Positions 18,697 through 27,376 of a stretch of 64,000 nucleotides of DNA are shown here, piece after piece. Each line of letters begins with the position of its first letter. Position 1 is the stretch's first letter. A program made the position numbers and the translations under genes. The notes below the pieces were generated by a model that had not been told where the DNA came from, did not search any database, and saw only the letters and a program-made list of their open reading frames with translations. The DNA is from Bradyrhizobium sp. (GTDB taxonomy: Bacteria; Pseudomonadota; Alphaproteobacteria; Rhizobiales; Xanthobacteraceae): positions 62,001 through 126,000 of the forward strand of contig NZ_JACRMG010000040.1 of the NCBI RefSeq assembly GCF_016219575.1. Reading direction: 5' to 3'.

Positions 18697-18733
18697 GTCA
18701 TTCGGGCTCGCGCTTCGCGCGCCCCGGATTGAC
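18697..18733. repeat. short degenerate copy of the GTCATTCCGGGG repeat
   Basis: GTCATTCGGGC at the left and GCCCCGGATTGAC at the right flank a small inner CGCGCTTCGCGCG hairpin. It looks like a reduced relative of the element at 6880-6959 and lies between groEL and the convergent outer-membrane gene. Confidence 0.6.
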
Positions 18734-18818
18734 GAGGATAGTTCTGCTCTCTTGTGCAGCCTACTGTCGCGCTGTCAGACGGCAAGAAAGACCACCGGAC
18801 CATGCCCGGGCTTGAAGC

Positions 18819-19682
18819 TCAGTACTTCGCGACGACCGGGCCGCCGAAGTGGTAGTTCACGCCAACCCGGCCAACGTGCTCCTGCACCTTTACGTTAGTG
18901 GTCCAGAGGAAGTTGGTCCCTGGGCCACAACCGACACCGCTGACGCAGCGCGCGTTGTAGTTGATGTCGCCGAGGTCAAGGAAGAGGTATTCGCCCTTGA
19001 CGCTCCAGTTGGGCGCGAACTTCCATTCCGCACCGGCGCCGACGGCGTAACCGAACCGGGTCTCTCTCGCCGATCCCACGTACTGCGTGTCGCTCAGGAA
19101 AAACTGGCCGGGGGCGAAAGTGAGCGTCGCCGAGGACTTCACATCCGCTATTGCCGCGCCGCCCGTTGCATACAGCAGCAAGTTCGCGGTGGGCGTGAAG
19201 CCGATCCGGCCCCGGATGGTCGAATACCAGGTGAGCTGCTTGCTGACGTCTTCGGTATGCGGCGCCATCAGCCCGCCGCCACCGCCCACGAACGGACCGA
19301 TCGGGCCGAAATTGGTCGTGGAGTTCAGGCTGCCGGCGCCGTTGATATCGGCCTCCAGGCCGAAAACCCAGCTGCTCGCCTGCCAATTGCAGCCCACCTG
19401 AACGCCGCCGGTGCCCGTGGCGTTGTCCGGCCGGTAGCTATGAGCCGTCAGCGCGTTGTTGGTTGGATTGGCGAAGAGGTTGACGGGATTCAGGAAGTCG
19501 CCGCCCTGGCGGAAAGAGAAGCGATCATAGCCCCACATTCCGCCGCCGTTAGCGCCGACATAACAACCGGTCCAGGCGACAACGACCGGGGGTGGCGCCT
19601 TCGCCTTGACGGCCATATCCGCGGCCATGCCTGCACTGCTCACGAGAGCGAGCGCAGCAGCCGTAACGAGCAACCTTTTCAC
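18819..19682 (-). CDS. outer-membrane beta-barrel protein
   Basis: The 287-residue protein has a signal peptide (KRLLVTAAALALVSSAGMA, then ADMAVKAKAPPP) and alternating beta strands such as WTGCYVGANGGGMWGYDRF, ASSWVFGLEADINGAGS and the C-terminal EHVGRVGVNYHFGG. This is the Omp25/RopB-like porin family of Rhizobiales. GTG at 19682 is preferred over ATG at 19697 because GGAGGGG lies just before the GTG and the signal peptide then begins directly with KRLL. It sits in the outer membrane; a role in integrity or host contact is usual for relatives. Confidence 0.88.
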   Translation of the reverse strand: MKRLLVTAAALALVSSAGMAADMAVKAKAPPPVVVAWTGCYVGANGGGMWGYDRFSFRQGGDFLNPVNLFANPTNNALTAHSYRPDNATGTGGVQVGCNWQASSWVFGLEADINGAGSLNSTTNFGPIGPFVGGGGGLMAPHTEDVSKQLTWYSTIRGRIGFTPTANLLLYATGGAAIADVKSSATLTFAPGQFFLSDTQYVGSARETRFGYAVGAGAEWKFAPNWSVKGEYLFLDLGDINYNARCVSGVGCGPGTNFLWTTNVKVQEHVGRVGVNYHFGGPVVAKY

Positions 19683-19831
19683 TATCCCCTCCAGCATCGA
19701 TTCCGGCTTCCGGCTGGAACTTTACCTTAGGTCGGACTTGTCGACTGTTGCTCGCTTGCTACACCGGCGGAACTTTCGGCCGCGACGTCAAGCGCTATGC
19801 CTACCAGAGGCGCGTCGAGGCCGGCGGCAGT

Positions 19832-20383
19832 TCACACCAACAGCGCGCGCCCGCCGTTCTGATAGTGGTCCTTCGTGATCTCGAAGATCACATAGCGCGT
19901 GCCGTCGGATACCGGGCGCTCGAAGAACCCGTCGCGCAGCACGCCGCCGATCTTCTTCATCGCGCCCTGCGAGCGAAAATTCCTCTCGCCGACCCAGAAC
20001 ACCACGGTGTCGGCGAAGCCGAAGGCGTGATCGAGCATCAGCCGCTTCACCTCGCGGTTGGTGGCGCCGCCCCAATGGCTGCGGGCGAGAAAGGTCCAGC
20101 CGATCTCGATCTCGCCATCCGCCGGCTTGTGGTCGTGATAGCGGCTCGAGCCGACCAGCCTGTTGCTGGCGCGATCGATGAACACGAAAGCCTTTTTCGA
20201 TTCGATACCGCCATCGAAGAACTTGCGGAACACCGGCTCGGTGTAGCGGTCGGGCACAGGATGCACCTTCCATATCTCCGGATCGGAAGCTGCCACGAAC
20301 AGCTGGCGCCAATCGCTCGCGGACATTGGCCGGATGGTGACGGTGGGGCCGACCAGCGTCGGCTGAAAATCGGGCTGGGTCAT
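19832..20383 (-). CDS. GNAT-family N-acetyltransferase
   Basis: The 183-residue protein is of the RimJ/RimL type: VTIRPMSASDWRQLFVAASD at the start, IEIGWTFLARSHWGGATNREV as the central strands, and the acetyl-CoA-binding end WVGERNFRSQGAMKKIGG. Members acetylate N-terminal amino groups or small amines. The length is normal. It is divergent from the caspase-like gene with about 190 bases between them. Confidence 0.9.
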   Translation of the reverse strand: MTQPDFQPTLVGPTVTIRPMSASDWRQLFVAASDPEIWKVHPVPDRYTEPVFRKFFDGGIESKKAFVFIDRASNRLVGSSRYHDHKPADGEIEIGWTFLARSHWGGATNREVKRLMLDHAFGFADTVVFWVGERNFRSQGAMKKIGGVLRDGFFERPVSDGTRYVIFEITKDHYQNGGRALLV

Positions 20384-20572
20384 GCACGCGAAACTATCGC
20401 CTGCCCGGGCATGCGCCCATCGATTCATTGCACCGATTGCCCTCCGGTGTCGCGCGGCTTCCGCCGCCGGCCAACAGTGGTCGCAAGAAAACACAATGTA
20501 ATCGCCTTCACAGAGGCGATCTTGATGTCCGCGCAGGCTGCGATAGTCTGGCGCGATATTGCGGGGGTATTC

Positions 20573-21916
20573 GTGCGCACATTTTTCAAAATTGGACTTG
20601 CGCTGTTCGCCTGCTGGCTGGGCCACGGCGCAGCTTTGGCCGAAACGCGGGTCGCACTCGTGATCGGCAACGGCGCCTACGCCAACAAGGCCGTGTTGCC
20701 CAACCCGACGAACGACGCCGAAGACGTGGCGGCAGCGCTGCGCAGGAGCAATTTCGAGGTGATCCTCGGCACCGATCTCGGCCAGGCGCAGATGCAGGAG
20801 CTGGCGATCCGTTTCGCCCGCGCCGCCGGTAGGGCTGATGTCGCGATGTTCTACTACAGCGGCCACGCCATGCAGCACAACGGCGTCAACTACCTGATGC
20901 CGGTCGACGCCAGGCTCGACGACGAGGCCGACCTCAAGCGCTTCACGCGCGTCGACGATATCCTGAACGACCTGCAGCAGGCGAAGAACTTGCGGATCCT
21001 GGTGCTGGATTCCTGCCGCGACAATCCGCTGGCCGAAGGCTTGAAGCGCGCGGCCGGCCCGACGCGCGGCGCTTCCATCGGCCGCGGGCTCAACAAGATG
21101 GAGGCCCCGCTCGGCACCATCATCTCGTTCTCGACCCAGGCGGGGCGAACCGCCGACGACGGGCGCGGCCGCAACAGCCCCTACACGTCCGCGTTCCTCA
21201 GGCACATCGGAGAACCGCAGGAGATCGGCGAAGTCTTCCGCAACATCAGCGGCGACGTCTACGAGGTCAGCGGCAAGGCGCAGCTCCCCGAGCTGTCGCT
21301 ATCCATCGTCGGCAAGTTCTACCTGAACGGAACGGTGTCCGTCACCGTAACGCCTGCGGCACCTGCAGCGCCTGCCGATCCCTGCACGCTTGCAGAAGCG
21401 CACTGGAAGGCCGCCGACTCCATCGGCACCACTGCTGCCTATGAGGATCATGTCGCCAGATTTCCGGCTTGCGCCTTTGCGACCCTTGCCAAGACGAAGA
21501 TCGAGGGGCTGAAGCAGAAGACGGCGCTGGCACCGCCAGCGGTCGCGCGCACGGGGCCGGCCGGAAAGACCAGGGATTTCGACGGCTCCTGGGATGTGAC
21601 GGTCAACTGCCCCGACGTCGGAAAAACACGCGGCTATTCGCGGATGCTTTCGGCCACGGTCACGGATGGTTTTCTTCGCGCCGACGACAGGGAAACCGGC
21701 AAGAAGAACTGGCTGGCTATCGACGGCACGATCCCTGCAAGCGGCAAGACGACGCTATCTGCGCGCGGCCTGACCGGAAACAGCGACTTTACCGTCGGCG
21801 GCGGCGCGGCCGGCTCGCCCTACTCTTACACGATCGACGCGCAGTTCGAGCGCAGCCGCGGCAGCGGCAAGCGCAACGAGGTGCGCCCTTGCAAGGTCGA
21901 ATTCGTCAAGCGCTGA
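20573..21916 (+). CDS. secreted caspase-like (metacaspase/peptidase C14) protein
   Basis: The 447-residue protein has a signal peptide (RTFFKIGLALFACWLGHGAALA) and a caspase p20-like domain from ETRVALVIGNGAYANKAVLP. Catalytic His98 is in YYSGHAMQ and Cys148 in LDSCRDNP. The C-terminal 180 residues hold a Pro/Ala linker and a domain with FDGSWDVTVNCPDVG that I do not recognise. The GTG start at 20573 follows GCGGGGG and gives a compact signal peptide; ATG at 20525 is an alternative. It acts in the periplasm if exported. Targets are unknown. Confidence 0.82.
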   Translation: MRTFFKIGLALFACWLGHGAALAETRVALVIGNGAYANKAVLPNPTNDAEDVAAALRRSNFEVILGTDLGQAQMQELAIRFARAAGRADVAMFYYSGHAMQHNGVNYLMPVDARLDDEADLKRFTRVDDILNDLQQAKNLRILVLDSCRDNPLAEGLKRAAGPTRGASIGRGLNKMEAPLGTIISFSTQAGRTADDGRGRNSPYTSAFLRHIGEPQEIGEVFRNISGDVYEVSGKAQLPELSLSIVGKFYLNGTVSVTVTPAAPAAPADPCTLAEAHWKAADSIGTTAAYEDHVARFPACAFATLAKTKIEGLKQKTALAPPAVARTGPAGKTRDFDGSWDVTVNCPDVGKTRGYSRMLSATVTDGFLRADDRETGKKNWLAIDGTIPASGKTTLSARGLTGNSDFTVGGGAAGSPYSYTIDAQFERSRGSGKRNEVRPCKVEFVKR

Positions 21917-21937
21917 GGCTTCGCGTTCCTCGTCGGC

Positions 21938-23050
21938 TCAGTCGAGACTGGCGAGCACCGCGATCTTGCGGATGCCCTTGTTCCGGTAGGCATCGAGGAA
22001 GGCGTAATAGTCCTTGAAGGACACGCAGCCGTTGGACTGGCCGTTGCCACCGAGCATGTAGGTGTGCGCGAGCAACCCGTCGCGGCCGAAGATCTTTTCC
22101 TCGCCGCCGATCGGCGTCAGCCGCAGCGCCGGCACGCCGTGGAACAGCGCCTCGCGCGGCTTCAGCGTGTAGATGTGCGGCGGCGTCACGCCCTTCATCC
22201 GCACATGCGCGAAGCGCGGATCGTCCATCCTGGAGCCGAGGCCGGAATGCGCCTCGAGCTGGGTGCCGTCGGGCAGATACACGGTCTTGTTGGTGATGAC
22301 GTAGACCGCGGTCTCCTTGTCGTAAGGCGGCTTGCCGCCGAGCATCGGGTTCTGTTCCGCCGGCACGATGCTGCCGGTGACGCTGATATCGGCGGAAGCG
22401 TAGGCGAGCAGCACGCCGTGCGACGGCTCCTTGCCCCACAGCTTTTCCACCATCGACGGCTTTTCCTGGCCGATCGACATCACCGCGGCCTTGGCGCGCT
22501 GCGCCATGTCCCCGATCGACTTGCCGGACTTTCCGCTCACGCGCTCGACCGGCTTCGTCGCGGGCGGGGCCATCGCGATCTGAACCGAAGCGGAGGCGCT
22601 GGTTTTCTTCGCGGGCTCCGCTGGCAGCGAGACCTCGATCGAGGGCGTTAGAGAAGCGAGTTGCGGACCCTGCGCCGGCTGCGGCGCCACGCCGTCGGCC
22701 GAGAAAGCCGCAAACCGTTCGTTAAACATAACCGAAGGAACCGCGGCGACGCTCTCGGTTTTCGGCACCGCCGCGGTCGCATGCGGCAGATCGCCGAACA
22801 CGGTGGTGATGATCGCTGCCGGCGCCTTGCGCACGATCGAGCTCATCTGCCGTTTCGCCACCGGCACTTCGACGCTCGCATGGATCGACGGATAGATGCT
22901 GGCGCCGAGAATGTTGCTGTACACCGTCCAGCCGCAGCCGATCACAAGGCCCGCAACGGCTGCAGTGCCTGCAAATCCGGTAAACCTGGCTTGACGAGAA
23001 TGACGACGCTTCCGGGCCGGAAGGCCAAACGCACTGCTACTCGTACTCAT
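21938..23050 (-). CDS. Tlde1/DUF2778 domain protein (L,D-transpeptidase-like, membrane-anchored)
   Basis: The 370-residue protein has a basic cytosolic start, one membrane segment (TGFAGTAAVAGLVIGCGWTV), a long Pro/Ala/Ser linker and a C-terminal DUF2778 domain. Key residues are His268 in LEAHSGLGSRMDDP and Cys342 in NGQSNGCVSFKDY, the His-Cys pair of the L,D-transpeptidase-like fold. In Salmonella the related Tlde1 is a type VI toxin that cuts or exchanges peptidoglycan peptides. In Rhizobiales this form is common and chromosomal, so cell-wall remodelling is more likely than toxicity. No immunity gene is seen beside it. Confidence 0.82.
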   Translation of the reverse strand: MSTSSSAFGLPARKRRHSRQARFTGFAGTAAVAGLVIGCGWTVYSNILGASIYPSIHASVEVPVAKRQMSSIVRKAPAAIITTVFGDLPHATAAVPKTESVAAVPSVMFNERFAAFSADGVAPQPAQGPQLASLTPSIEVSLPAEPAKKTSASASVQIAMAPPATKPVERVSGKSGKSIGDMAQRAKAAVMSIGQEKPSMVEKLWGKEPSHGVLLAYASADISVTGSIVPAEQNPMLGGKPPYDKETAVYVITNKTVYLPDGTQLEAHSGLGSRMDDPRFAHVRMKGVTPPHIYTLKPREALFHGVPALRLTPIGGEEKIFGRDGLLAHTYMLGGNGQSNGCVSFKDYYAFLDAYRNKGIRKIAVLASLD

Positions 23051-23269
23051 ACGCCCTTCGCCCAGACCAATTCCAAAACGTCCCTCTCGATGCGCGTCAC
23101 GCAAAAATCGCGTCGCATCTCGCAGAGGCGCGGAGCGTCATTAAGGCGACTTTTAGTTAAATGCGGATTAAACGCAGGCCATTGTTAGGCAAGGGGAATT
23201 CGCGATATGTTCCCGCAAATTCCCGCGGGTATTTTTGCGGGCCTGTTCCGTTTTGGCGCACTCAAAAAA

Positions 23270-24790
23270 CTACCTTTGCAGTTCCGGCGGCGGCGAACGA
23301 TCGAGGGGATCGCCGCCCTTCGGCTGCTCCAGCAGTTCCAGCAGATAGGTCTCGACCACCAGCGGCCCGCGCTTGCGCTGGACTTCGCCGACCATCTCGA
23401 CGCGCGCAAAATAGTTCTTCAGGAACGGCCGGCCGGTGGGCAAGGCATCGTCGACATAGAGCAGCTTGCCCCTGAGCAGCGCCGCATCGGGCTCGCGCAT
23501 GTTGACCCAGCGGATGCGCTGGCTCTGCTGCGCCACGCAGGTGCCTTTGGGCATATAGAACGCAAGCCATCCCGTCGTGCCGTAATCGGGCGCCAGCACG
23601 CATGTCGCACCGACGCGCACGCGCACGGATTCGATCTCGCGCGCGATCTCGCGCCAGCCGACGCCGACGCTGCGCACGGTGGCGTCGCGGCGATAGCCCG
23701 ACAACATGCCGGTATTGGCCTGCACGATCAGCGCCGCGAACAGCACGATGCCTGTCGGCGCCGCCCAACGCCGGCAGAAATCGGCGAGCTGTTTGCGCCT
23801 TCCCTCCCATGGCGTGAGGTTGGCGGCGACCGCTGCGGCTACCGCAAACGCCGGATAGACCGGCGCAAACCAGTTGGCCTCGACGCGCGCGTGCAGCGAG
23901 TGCCAGACGAAATAGGCCACGATGGTCCAGAACATCGTGTTGACCAGCATCCGCGCCGCAAAGGCGCCCGAACTCCGCCATGCCATCGCATGCAGCCCCA
24001 TGGCGCCGAGGATAAACACCAGTGGCGTTGCAAACGCCACCTGCGTCGGCACCAGCTCCGCAATGAAGCCTGGACGGAAATCGTCGATGCGCGCGCGGCC
24101 GAGCTGCTTGATGAAGGACACCCACTGGTGATCGGCGTTCCAGAGGATGACGGGCGCAAACAGCACGAGCGCGACGAGGCCGCCGACATAGAGCCAGGGC
24201 GAGAGCAGCCAGCGCCGCAGTTTCGGCACCGCGACCAGCCAGAGCAGGATCGCAGGTCCGAAGAACATTGCCGTGTATTTCGACAGCAGCGCACAGCCCG
24301 CCGCGGCCCCGACCGCAAGCCACCATGCGCCGCGCCCGGTCTCCAGCACCTTCGCCAGGAACAGCAGCACGAAGCTCGAGGCCACCAGCAGCGGCGCATC
24401 CGGCGTCACGATCAGCGTACCGACGGCGGCCACCAGGGTGACATTGAGCAGGATCGTCGCGGATGCCGCGACGCGCGTGCCGCCGAACAGGATTTCGGTC
24501 GCGCGCCAGATCGCAAAGCTCATCGGCAGCGCCAGCAGGACCGAAACCAGCCGTACGCCGAATTCGGTGTCGCCGGCAATCATCGTGCCGGCGCGGATCA
24601 CGAAGGCCACCATCGGCGGATGGTCGTAATAGCCGCCCGCAAGACTCTTCGACCACATCCAGTAATAGGCTTCGTCGAAGGTGAGCGGCGTGAAGGCGGC
24701 CGCGACGAGGCGCAGCGCCACCAGCGCTGCGACGGTCAGGATGGTGTTGGTGATGAGCCGCCGGTCGCCGGGACTCTTGGTTTGAAGCAT
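23270..24790 (-). CDS. GT39/ArnT-like membrane glycosyltransferase
   Basis: The 506-residue protein has about eleven membrane segments and the GT-C signature FDEAYYWMWSKSLAGGYYDHPP near the N-terminus, with the Asp-Glu pair needed for catalysis. GT39-type enzymes move a sugar from a polyprenyl phosphate to lipid or protein on the periplasmic side. The start at 24790 lies in a repeat and has a GGAAAAGATC site; ATG at 24829 is an alternative. It follows the GT2-GtrA gene by 49 bases, and together they suggest synthesis of the lipid-linked sugar, its flipping and its transfer. Confidence 0.88.
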   Translation of the reverse strand: MLQTKSPGDRRLITNTILTVAALVALRLVAAAFTPLTFDEAYYWMWSKSLAGGYYDHPPMVAFVIRAGTMIAGDTEFGVRLVSVLLALPMSFAIWRATEILFGGTRVAASATILLNVTLVAAVGTLIVTPDAPLLVASSFVLLFLAKVLETGRGAWWLAVGAAAGCALLSKYTAMFFGPAILLWLVAVPKLRRWLLSPWLYVGGLVALVLFAPVILWNADHQWVSFIKQLGRARIDDFRPGFIAELVPTQVAFATPLVFILGAMGLHAMAWRSSGAFAARMLVNTMFWTIVAYFVWHSLHARVEANWFAPVYPAFAVAAAVAANLTPWEGRRKQLADFCRRWAAPTGIVLFAALIVQANTGMLSGYRRDATVRSVGVGWREIAREIESVRVRVGATCVLAPDYGTTGWLAFYMPKGTCVAQQSQRIRWVNMREPDAALLRGKLLYVDDALPTGRPFLKNYFARVEMVGEVQRKRGPLVVETYLLELLEQPKGGDPLDRSPPPELQR

Positions 24791-24833
24791 GATCTTTTCC
24801 GAAAACCGGTCCCCACCCTGCGGGATCATGCTT
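24785..24833. repeat. AAGCATGATC inverted repeat overlapping the GT39 start
   Basis: AAGCATGATC at 24785-24794 and GATCATGCTT at 24824-24833 are perfect inverted arms. The inside has TTTTCCGAAAACCGG, the core of a small repeat common in Rhizobiales. The GT39 start codon lies in the left arm, so the repeat supplies its start and ribosome-binding site. Confidence 0.75.
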
Positions 24834-24839
24834 TGAGTT

Positions 24840-25973
24840 TCATCGCTTGCGCCAGACGAACAGTCCGGACATCGCGTAGTTCCAGACCACGCCCATCAGC
24901 GCGCCGGCCGCGCCCGCCAGCCACCAGATCGGCTCCTGGTCGTAGACCGAGAACGCGACGCCGACATTGGCAAACAGGCCGACGCTGCACACCACGTAGA
25001 ACAGCAAGAGGCCGCGCACGAGGCCAAAACCCGTCAGCCGCTGGTCGCGATAGGTCAGGAAATTGTTGAGGATGAAATTGCTGGTCATGGCGACGACGGC
25101 GCCCATCAGCTGCGCTTCCGCGAACGGCAGCCTGAGAAGCCGCAGCGCGATGAACAGCGTCGTCAGGTGCACGACGAGGCCGGACGTGCCGACCAGCCCG
25201 AACAGGATGAAGCGCAGCGAGATCACGTCGCCGGTGAGCTTTGCCAGCACCAGGCCGAGGAAATCCATCGCCACCATGGAGTCGAGCTTGCTCTCGCCAT
25301 GCAGCCGCGTGCCGAAGGTGAAGGGCACCTCCTTCGTGCGCAGCTCGCCGCGGGCGGTGGCGATGATGTCGAGCAGGATCTTGAAGCCCTGCGTCGACAG
25401 CTCCGGCGCCAGCTTCTCGAAGCGGTCGCGGCGGATCGCGAAGAATCCGCTCATGGGATCGGAGACCTTGACGCCGAGCGTGCGCTTTGCGACCTCGGTC
25501 GCAAAGGCGCTGATGCCGGCGCGCTGCTTGTCGAAGCTGTCGGCGCTGCCGCCCTCGACATAGCGGCTGCCGATCACGAGCTCCGCCTCGCCGCTCCTGA
25601 GCAGCGCCAGCATCTTCGGCAGCTGCGTCTCGTCATGCTGCAGGTCGGCGTCGATCACGGCGGCATAGGGCGCGCTGGACGCCAGGATGCCCTCGATGCA
25701 GGCGCCGGACAGGCCGCGCCGTCCGATGCGGCGGATGCAGCGCACGCGCGGGTCGCGGCGCGACAGCTCGCGCACCACCTGCCAGGTGTGGTCGGGCGAA
25801 TTGTCGTCGACGAACACGACCTCCCACGGGGTCGCGCCGAACGTCGCCTCCAGCCGCTGGTACAGCGTGGTGACGTTGTCGCGCTCGTTGAAGGTCGGGA
25901 CGACCACCGAAATTTCCGGCAAGGCGGCTGCCTGCCGGGCGATTTCGGGGCCCGGATTGATGGCCTCGTTCAT
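24840..25973 (-). CDS. GT2 glycosyltransferase fused to a GtrA membrane domain
   Basis: The 377-residue protein has an N-terminal GT2 domain (ISVVVPTFNERDNVTTLY, VFVDDNSPDHTW, AVIDADLQHDETQLP) like dolichyl- or polyprenyl-phosphate mannose synthase. From about residue 240 a GtrA domain follows with four membrane helices (RFILFGLVGTSGLVVHLTTL, TSNFILNNFLTYRD). The GT2 part makes a polyprenyl-phosphate sugar and GtrA is thought to help it cross the membrane. The next gene is a GT39 enzyme that could use it. Confidence 0.92.
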   Translation of the reverse strand: MNEAINPGPEIARQAAALPEISVVVPTFNERDNVTTLYQRLEATFGATPWEVVFVDDNSPDHTWQVVRELSRRDPRVRCIRRIGRRGLSGACIEGILASSAPYAAVIDADLQHDETQLPKMLALLRSGEAELVIGSRYVEGGSADSFDKQRAGISAFATEVAKRTLGVKVSDPMSGFFAIRRDRFEKLAPELSTQGFKILLDIIATARGELRTKEVPFTFGTRLHGESKLDSMVAMDFLGLVLAKLTGDVISLRFILFGLVGTSGLVVHLTTLFIALRLLRLPFAEAQLMGAVVAMTSNFILNNFLTYRDQRLTGFGLVRGLLLFYVVCSVGLFANVGVAFSVYDQEPIWWLAGAAGALMGVVWNYAMSGLFVWRKR

Positions 25974-26206
25974 GCGGCAGTCGTATAGCCGCCGGCCCCC
26001 GCGCTGCCAAGGCGCAGTTCCCCCGACAAGGCGGCAAATGCCCGGAAAACGGGCCGAATCCGGCCTCCCGCGGGGCGGTGGAACGGCGTTTTGCAAAATT
26101 CCAAATCTCTCCACATCGGCGCCGCGCAACCAACAACCCGAAACCGCGAAACCAGCGCAAACGGCGCGGAGTCTCGCCTCGATTCGAACTGTGGAGGCAT
26201 GAGGAA

Positions 26207-26800
26207 ATGACTGATCTGGACCAGCGAAAGCCGGGCGGAAAATCCGACCGGCGCAAGCAGAAGCGCAACAAGAAGGCCGAGCGGCAACAGAACTCCGCGC
26301 AGGACCCGGTGCAGGCCATGAGCGAGCCGATCGAGGCGGCTGCGATGGCGTCAGCCGAGCCGGTCGCGAGCATAGCCGCCGTCGAAGCGGCGCCGGCCGA
26401 GCCCGTGGAGCGCGTGGCTTCCTTCAGGGAGCGCATGGCGGCAGCCATGCCGCCGGCGGATGCCGCTCCGGCCAAACCGGCCAAGCCAGAGCCGGCCAAG
26501 CCGGCCGACGTCGCGCAGCCTGCCCCCTCGCCCGCCGCGGCCCCGGCCGACGGCATCCAGGCGATCGCCAACGCCTATCGGGACTACACGAAGAAGTCGC
26601 TCGAGGACGCGCAGTCGTTTGCCGAAAAGCTCACGGCCGCCCGCTCGCTGGACAAGGCGATGGAGGCGCAGACCGAATTCGCGAGAAAGGCCTGCGAGAC
26701 CTTCGCCGCCGACTCGCAAAAGATCCGCGAACTGCATCGTGAGCTGTTCTGGCAGGCGTTCAGGCTGCCGAACTGGCCGCCCGGCCGCACGTCGCGCTAG
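26207..26800 (+). CDS. phasin-like protein with Ala/Pro-rich N-terminal extension
   Basis: The 197-residue protein has a charged start (MTDLDQRKPGGKSDRRKQKR), a long Ala/Pro/Glu-rich linker, and a C-terminal helical phasin-type segment (IQAIANAYRDYTKKSLEDAQ, TEFARKACETFAADSQKIRE). Phasins coat polyhydroxybutyrate granules in the cytosol. The basic N-terminus could bind DNA, as seen in some phasins. A strong GGAGG/GAGGA region precedes the ATG. It stands alone. Confidence 0.82.
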   Translation: MTDLDQRKPGGKSDRRKQKRNKKAERQQNSAQDPVQAMSEPIEAAAMASAEPVASIAAVEAAPAEPVERVASFRERMAAAMPPADAAPAKPAKPEPAKPADVAQPAPSPAAAPADGIQAIANAYRDYTKKSLEDAQSFAEKLTAARSLDKAMEAQTEFARKACETFAADSQKIRELHRELFWQAFRLPNWPPGRTSR

Positions 26801-26814
26801 GTCTGGAAATGACA

Positions 26815-26866
26815 ACGACCACGAAATGAGGCGCGCGTACATCCGGCGCAGCCGTTTCGTGGTCGT
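26815..26866 (+). terminator. 12-base inverted repeat after the phasin gene, possible terminator
   Basis: ACGACCACGAAA at 26815-26826 is exactly inverted as TTTCGTGGTCGT at 26855-26866. The loop is 28 bases and no T-tract follows, so it could act as a terminator with another factor, or as a protein site. Confidence 0.45.
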
Positions 26867-26967
26867 CTAGGGCGCCGGAACTTCTTGCAAGCTCGACGTC
26901 GCCATTAGAACCTAAATAGGAACGCCAGGTTCACTTCGCAAGGGGGCCGTAACGGCCGATTCCTGCG

Positions 26968-27162
26968 CTAGTTCGGCACTTCCCGGATCACCGGCCCGCG
27001 CGGACCCGGCGCGGCGGGCGCCGGAGCCTTCTGCGCGGCCGGCGCAGCGGCCGGACTCGTGGCCTTGCCGAACGGCCCCGTCGGCCCGTAGGCAAACGCC
27101 ACCACCAAAACGATTATCGCAATAACGCCGCCAAAAACGCCTGCAAACGACTGAGAATCCAT
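26968..27162 (-). CDS. small single-pass membrane protein
   Basis: The 64-residue protein starts MDSQSFAGVFGGVIAIIVLV, a single membrane helix with a short N-terminus, then a Pro/Ala-rich tail (PAAAPAAQKAPAPAAPGPRG). No family is recognised. The start at 27162 puts the helix at the N-terminus, which is more natural than the longer frame from 27201. The tail is likely extended and may cross the periplasm. Confidence 0.55.
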   Translation of the reverse strand: MDSQSFAGVFGGVIAIIVLVVAFAYGPTGPFGKATSPAAAPAAQKAPAPAAPGPRGPVIREVPN

Positions 27163-27376
27163 AACCAGACAATCCCTTCGCTCGTGGCGGATTGATATCA
27201 CGGAAGCGCACGGCAGAGGAATAGGTCTGGGCCACCATAGGGGGCGAACGGAGCCGTTGCTCCAAATCCAGACCTCGGCCTATTTCTCTCAAATAGAACC
27301 AGCCTAACCATTTGGCCTCTTGCGGACTCTGCAGATCGATTGCACGATGCACCTCTTCTACCATGGGGTGTTTTCG

